Shown: positions 61,123 to 64,000 of the stretch, piece by piece
How positions within the stretch are numbered: the stretch's first letter is position 1
Layout of the letters: every line of letters begins with the position of its first letter
Source: Porites lobata
Taxonomy: Eukaryota > Cnidaria > Anthozoa > Scleractinia > Poritidae
NCBI GenBank assembly: GCA_942486035.1
Contig: CALNXK010000002.1
Span: 5,335,001 to 5,399,000 of the forward strand
Direction of reading: 5' to 3'
Length of the DNA: 64,000 nt
The notes under the pieces: generated by a model
Databases searched by the model: none
Seen by the model: only the letters and a program-made list of their open reading frames with translations
What the model was told of the DNA's origin: nothing
Translations under genes and position numbers: made by a program

Positions 61123-62592
61123 CTAAGCTACATCAAGATTTGATTTTCTGTTTCTCAGCTCTCTTTTCAAATGCCACTTATGTTTCTTTGATCTCACATG
61201 TCTGCTCCAGTTCTCTTCCCCAAGAATAACACGGTTATCACAGATCTCACATACGTGCCTTGCATGCCTGTCATCTGTGACAATCACCCTCGAAAGAGGT
61301 TCATATAAAGGTTTTTCCCCTTTCGTTAACTTATCCAAAACATCTAATGCATTTTTAAGAACATTGCCCTCCCAGGTTTCAAGATCAGTGACATCAAGAC
61401 CATACACATCAGGAGCAGAGGACTGTGGGCGTGCCAAAAATCGGTTCTTCACCCATGTCATTTGCTTTTTAGCATATCTGCGGGTAGTAGATTTCATACT
61501 TTCAACACATAGAGATAAAAGAGCTTTATCTCTGTCAGAGGCTTTAGATTCATCAAACATCTTTCCCTCCTGCTTGACAAGAAACTCATGGAAATCTCTA
61601 AGGCCAATTGACTGAAAAATGCCTTCCGTGTATTTCACTGTGGTTTCTTTTTTCCCACAAACAGAGTTATATTCCCTGTGGAAATTTAACAGCTCATTAA
61701 TCAAGCCTCTTTCCAGCATTTCATCGACTCTTTCATCTAATCGTTTATTTAAAACATCTCTCTCACACTGTAACCAGAACACACATATGTCATCATATCT
61801 CAATGGTCCACCATGAGCACTGCCACCGTTTTTCTGCTGCTGCTCTCTCAGAAGCTGACTGTGCTGTTTGCCATGCTGTTCATAAACCTGAAGACTGCGA
61901 GCAATTTTTCTGGAATCCCTTGGGTGGAGACGATCTGCCATAACAGGATCAACCTCCCTGAGTCTTTCATAGAGACTGGGTTCATAACTTTTGCTCTTAC
62001 AATTACAAATCTGTCCTATTGGCTCATCATGGCGAGACATTTGATCAGACTGGCTGGATTTCTTGCCTTCATCGCACATTCCTTTCTCACAAATCACCCG
62101 AACAGAAGATGCACCTTCCAAAAGTTGAATATCCTTTCGCCTTTTGATTGCTATTCTAGGCCCCTCTGATTCATCCTCATCGCTGGATGAGCTACCAGAA
62201 GTACCATCAGGTTGATTGCATGCATCGTCAATCAACATATCCCACAAAACAGATTCAATGTAATAATTTGTGCCTCCTGCCATTATAGGAATTTTCCCTC
62301 TCTTCCTGATGTCATCAATCAACGGTATGGCCATGTTTCTGAATTCTACAACTGAAAATTCCTTCGGCGCCGACACGAAATCGATCAAGTGGTGAGGACA
62401 CTCCAAAAGTTCTTCAGTGCTAACTTTGTTTGTTAAAATGTCTAGACCCTTGTAAACTTGCATGGAGTCGGCGCTAAGGATTTCACCACCGAATCTTTTC
62501 CCAATTTCGATCGCCAATTTCGATTTTCCTGTTCCCGTAGAGCCCAGAATTACCACAACGGGCAAGCGAAGATTGCCGATTCTTGCCGCCAT
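61123..62592 (-). CDS. TRIT1: tRNA dimethylallyltransferase (A37 isopentenyltransferase)
   Basis: A complete 489-residue intronless frame. It transfers a dimethylallyl group to A37 of UNN-reading tRNAs in mitochondria and cytosol (MiaA/Mod5 family). Visible motifs are the P-loop GSTGTGKS (17-24), the substrate motif SADSMQVYKGLDI (40-52; Asp42 is the expected general base), GGTNYYIESVLWD, and RLHPRDSRKIARSLQVY. A C-terminal matrin-type zinc finger (Cys448, Cys451, His465, His471), present in eukaryotic members and absent from bacterial MiaA, completes it. Length is close to human TRIT1 (467). An acidic/serine insert (DGTSGSSSSDEDESEG) occurs near residue 130. The start is the first ATG, in context GCCAAGATGGCG. 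The lack of introns contrasts with the many-exon vertebrate gene, so this could be a functional retrocopy or an ancestral intron loss. A broken copy of its 5' end lies at 12352-12523. Confidence 0.95.
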   Translation of the reverse strand: MAARIGNLRLPVVVILGSTGTGKSKLAIEIGKRFGGEILSADSMQVYKGLDILTNKVSTEELLECPHHLIDFVSAPKEFSVVEFRNMAIPLIDDIRKRGKIPIMAGGTNYYIESVLWDMLIDDACNQPDGTSGSSSSDEDESEGPRIAIKRRKDIQLLEGASSVRVICEKGMCDEGKKSSQSDQMSRHDEPIGQICNCKSKSYEPSLYERLREVDPVMADRLHPRDSRKIARSLQVYEQHGKQHSQLLREQQQKNGGSAHGGPLRYDDICVFWLQCERDVLNKRLDERVDEMLERGLINELLNFHREYNSVCGKKETTVKYTEGIFQSIGLRDFHEFLVKQEGKMFDESKASDRDKALLSLCVESMKSTTRRYAKKQMTWVKNRFLARPQSSAPDVYGLDVTDLETWEGNVLKNALDVLDKLTKGEKPLYEPLSRVIVTDDRHARHVCEICDNRVILGEENWSRHVRSKKHKWHLKRELRNRKSNLDVA

Positions 62593-63356
62593 CTTGGCTC
62601 ACGTACAGAAGCACAGGTAGCCCACGTTTGTATATCGCAACCAGTGCCAGACTTCTCTCTAAAGTCTCTGAATTGAGTGGTTTGATAGCAACTCAGCAAA
62701 CCCTATCATGATTCTGAACTGCATTCGCCCACGAAAGCATTTTCTGATTGGCGCAGTGCAGCACTAGTAGTGTTGATTAAAGAACGAACAAAAATCACTC
62801 AAACCAGGTATGTTATGTCTAGTCGCACATAAAATGCTTTGGATTAATATTGTGGTGGTCGTGCTTCAGTGAAGGTTTTATCAGATCTCGCTAGGAGGGT
62901 CTGTTCTCAAAATACCATCGGGAATTAGGGGAAAAAACTCCGGCATTCAGGTTACCTTTCTTTCTGAAATTGTAACAGTTAGAACAAAACTGAATACAAA
63001 GTTGGCAATACTGCAGAGCGTTAAATATATGAAATAAATCACATATGAACTGCGGAAATGAAATGAAAATGAAGAAATGATCGTTGCAGTGAACACAATT
63101 TATGCAATTGCGTAAAGAAGCCTGATTAAAAAACAGGGCTTCAACTGCAGAGCGTTGATTTATTTGTGGCTAATATTTTGAGTATCAAAAATAGTCTTCC
63201 TCAAGGCTACATTCAGTTTTTAATTAAGACAACGGCGTCTAGCTTTGGCATCTCTACATTAGAGATTCCGCAAGAATGAACCAGTCGATTGTATTTACCC
63301 GTTAAGTGAACCTCTGAATTCAAAGGTTTTTGTAGCATGCAGTTAGGCGACCCTGC
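62593..63356. other. 5' flank of TRIT1, no gene seen
   Basis: Probable TRIT1 promoter near 62600-62700. No TATA box seen and no other exon supported. Confidence 0.45.
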
Positions 63357-63577
63357 CTAGACTGCAAGCAGTCCCTCTGTTACTTCAAATGTAATGAGGG
63401 GAGTGCACGCGGGCGAGAAACGCAAGAAACAAGGGCGGCAGCCCTAGAAGAAAAAAGAGGGCTCTTTTTTCGTGACTCTCCTGTCTCGCCCCTTCAGTCA
63501 CGAGCGTTGTCATTTGCATGTCTCGCGCGTTTTGCTCGACAGACTAAGAAAAAAAAAAGAGACTGCTTACTGCTTGA
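63357..63577. repeat. MITE-like repeat
   Basis: GCAAGCAGTCCCTC near 63365 and AGAGACTGCTTAC near 63560 are imperfect inverted ends. The interior contains GGGCGAGA and the opposing TCTCGCCC. This is the type of small repeat common in coral genomes. Confidence 0.6.
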
Positions 63578-63725
63578 TTCTAAAGCGCACGACTCTTGAC
63601 CAGTGCGCGTCGGATTGTATCCTTGATTCTTCATATCACAGTTAATCTCCTACTCAGATTTCTGATGGACAAAATCGCATCCGTCTATGACAGATAAACT
63701 GGAGAGAGCGCCACAAATAACGAGG

Positions 63726-64000
63726 GGTAGGGCGAAAGATTCGCGCAAGATCTTTGAGAAGCATATCTATGACTCACTTAACACGCACCTTTCCAGGAAT
63801 AACCTGCTGTACGGATTACAGCTGGTTTTTGAAAAAAACCATTCAACTGAAACAGCATTAATTTGACAACAATTACGTATCTGGTCTTGTGTGCGTTGAT
63901 TATAGTAAAGCCTTGACTTGATAAATCACGAACTTCTCACAGCTAAACTGAAAGCATATGATATTGATGATAGTAATCTACGATTATTTGAGAGTTATGA
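63726..64000 (+). mobile_element. Decayed LINE reverse transcriptase, runs off the window
   Basis: Translated pieces KIFEKHIYDSL, NNLLYGLQLVFEKNHSTETA, VDYSKA and DLINHELLTAKLKAY match the fingers-palm region of L2/CR1-type reverse transcriptases. VDYSKA(F)D is the motif A Asp region. Stops after ETALI and a one-base shift after VDYSKA show decay. It continues beyond 64000. It could belong to the same family as the fragment at 57355-57720. Confidence 0.85.

Noticed and set aside
61277..62169. Plus-strand frames opposite TRIT1 (up to 118 codons)
   Set aside because: TRIT1 on the minus strand is unambiguous, so these are shadows.
1..64000. CRISPR array, bacterial operon, rRNA or intact tRNA gene
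   Set aside because: No regularly spaced repeats, no operon-like gene packing and no complete tRNA cloverleaf; the only tRNA-like signal is the SINE at 56700-56905.

Overview
This window looks like nuclear DNA of an animal, most plausibly an anthozoan cnidarian such as a stony coral. The basis is AT-rich sequence with spliced genes (GT/AG introns), metazoan gene families (a SNAG-domain zinc-finger repressor, the ciliary protein DPCD, TRIT1), a short-LTR Mag/SURL-like Ty3/gypsy element, L2/CR1-like LINE pieces, and a dense population of small inverted-repeat elements of the kind common in coral genomes. The anthozoan placement is inference; no species can be named from the sequence alone. There is no sign of bacterial operons, CRISPR arrays, rRNA or intact tRNA genes.

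Layout. 1-22.9 kb is gene-poor: small transposon relics, foldbacks, a 177-bp tandem duplication and, at 12.35-12.52 kb, a broken copy of the start of the TRIT1 gene. At 23.1-25.7 kb lies a two-exon gene for a 328-residue SNAG plus six C2H2 zinc-finger protein; the SNAG module is alone in exon 1. 26-32.9 kb is intergenic with a 398-bp TTAA-flanked MITE. At 32.95-33.93 kb is an intronless gene for a 325-residue protein with an N-myristoylation-type start. 34-41.3 kb is again repeats, including a 626-bp foldback. At 41.36-43.47 kb is an intronless gene for a 701-residue secreted protein ending in a His-rich motif and a Cys-rich tail.

46.1-53.3 kb is one Ty3/gypsy retrotransposon with 142-bp LTRs, a 5-bp target-site duplication and a tRNA-Leu-type primer site. 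It is old and its reading frames are broken. It is split by a younger 2.35-kb DNA element with terminal inverted repeats of about 570 bp and a 7-bp target-site duplication. 53.97-58.86 kb (minus strand) holds five exons of DPCD, whose introns contain a LINE tail, a tRNA-derived SINE and several MITEs; its last exon was not found. 61.1-62.6 kb (minus strand) is a complete, intronless TRIT1 (tRNA A37 isopentenyltransferase). The window ends inside a decayed LINE reverse transcriptase.

The genes do not form a functional cluster: one transcriptional regulator, one probable membrane-anchored protein, one secreted protein, one cilium assembly factor and one tRNA-modifying enzyme. I found no convincing new multi-gene system. 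The best leads are the secreted 701-residue protein, the nested transposon of undetermined superfamily, the TRIT1 relic, and the DPCD/gypsy boundary.
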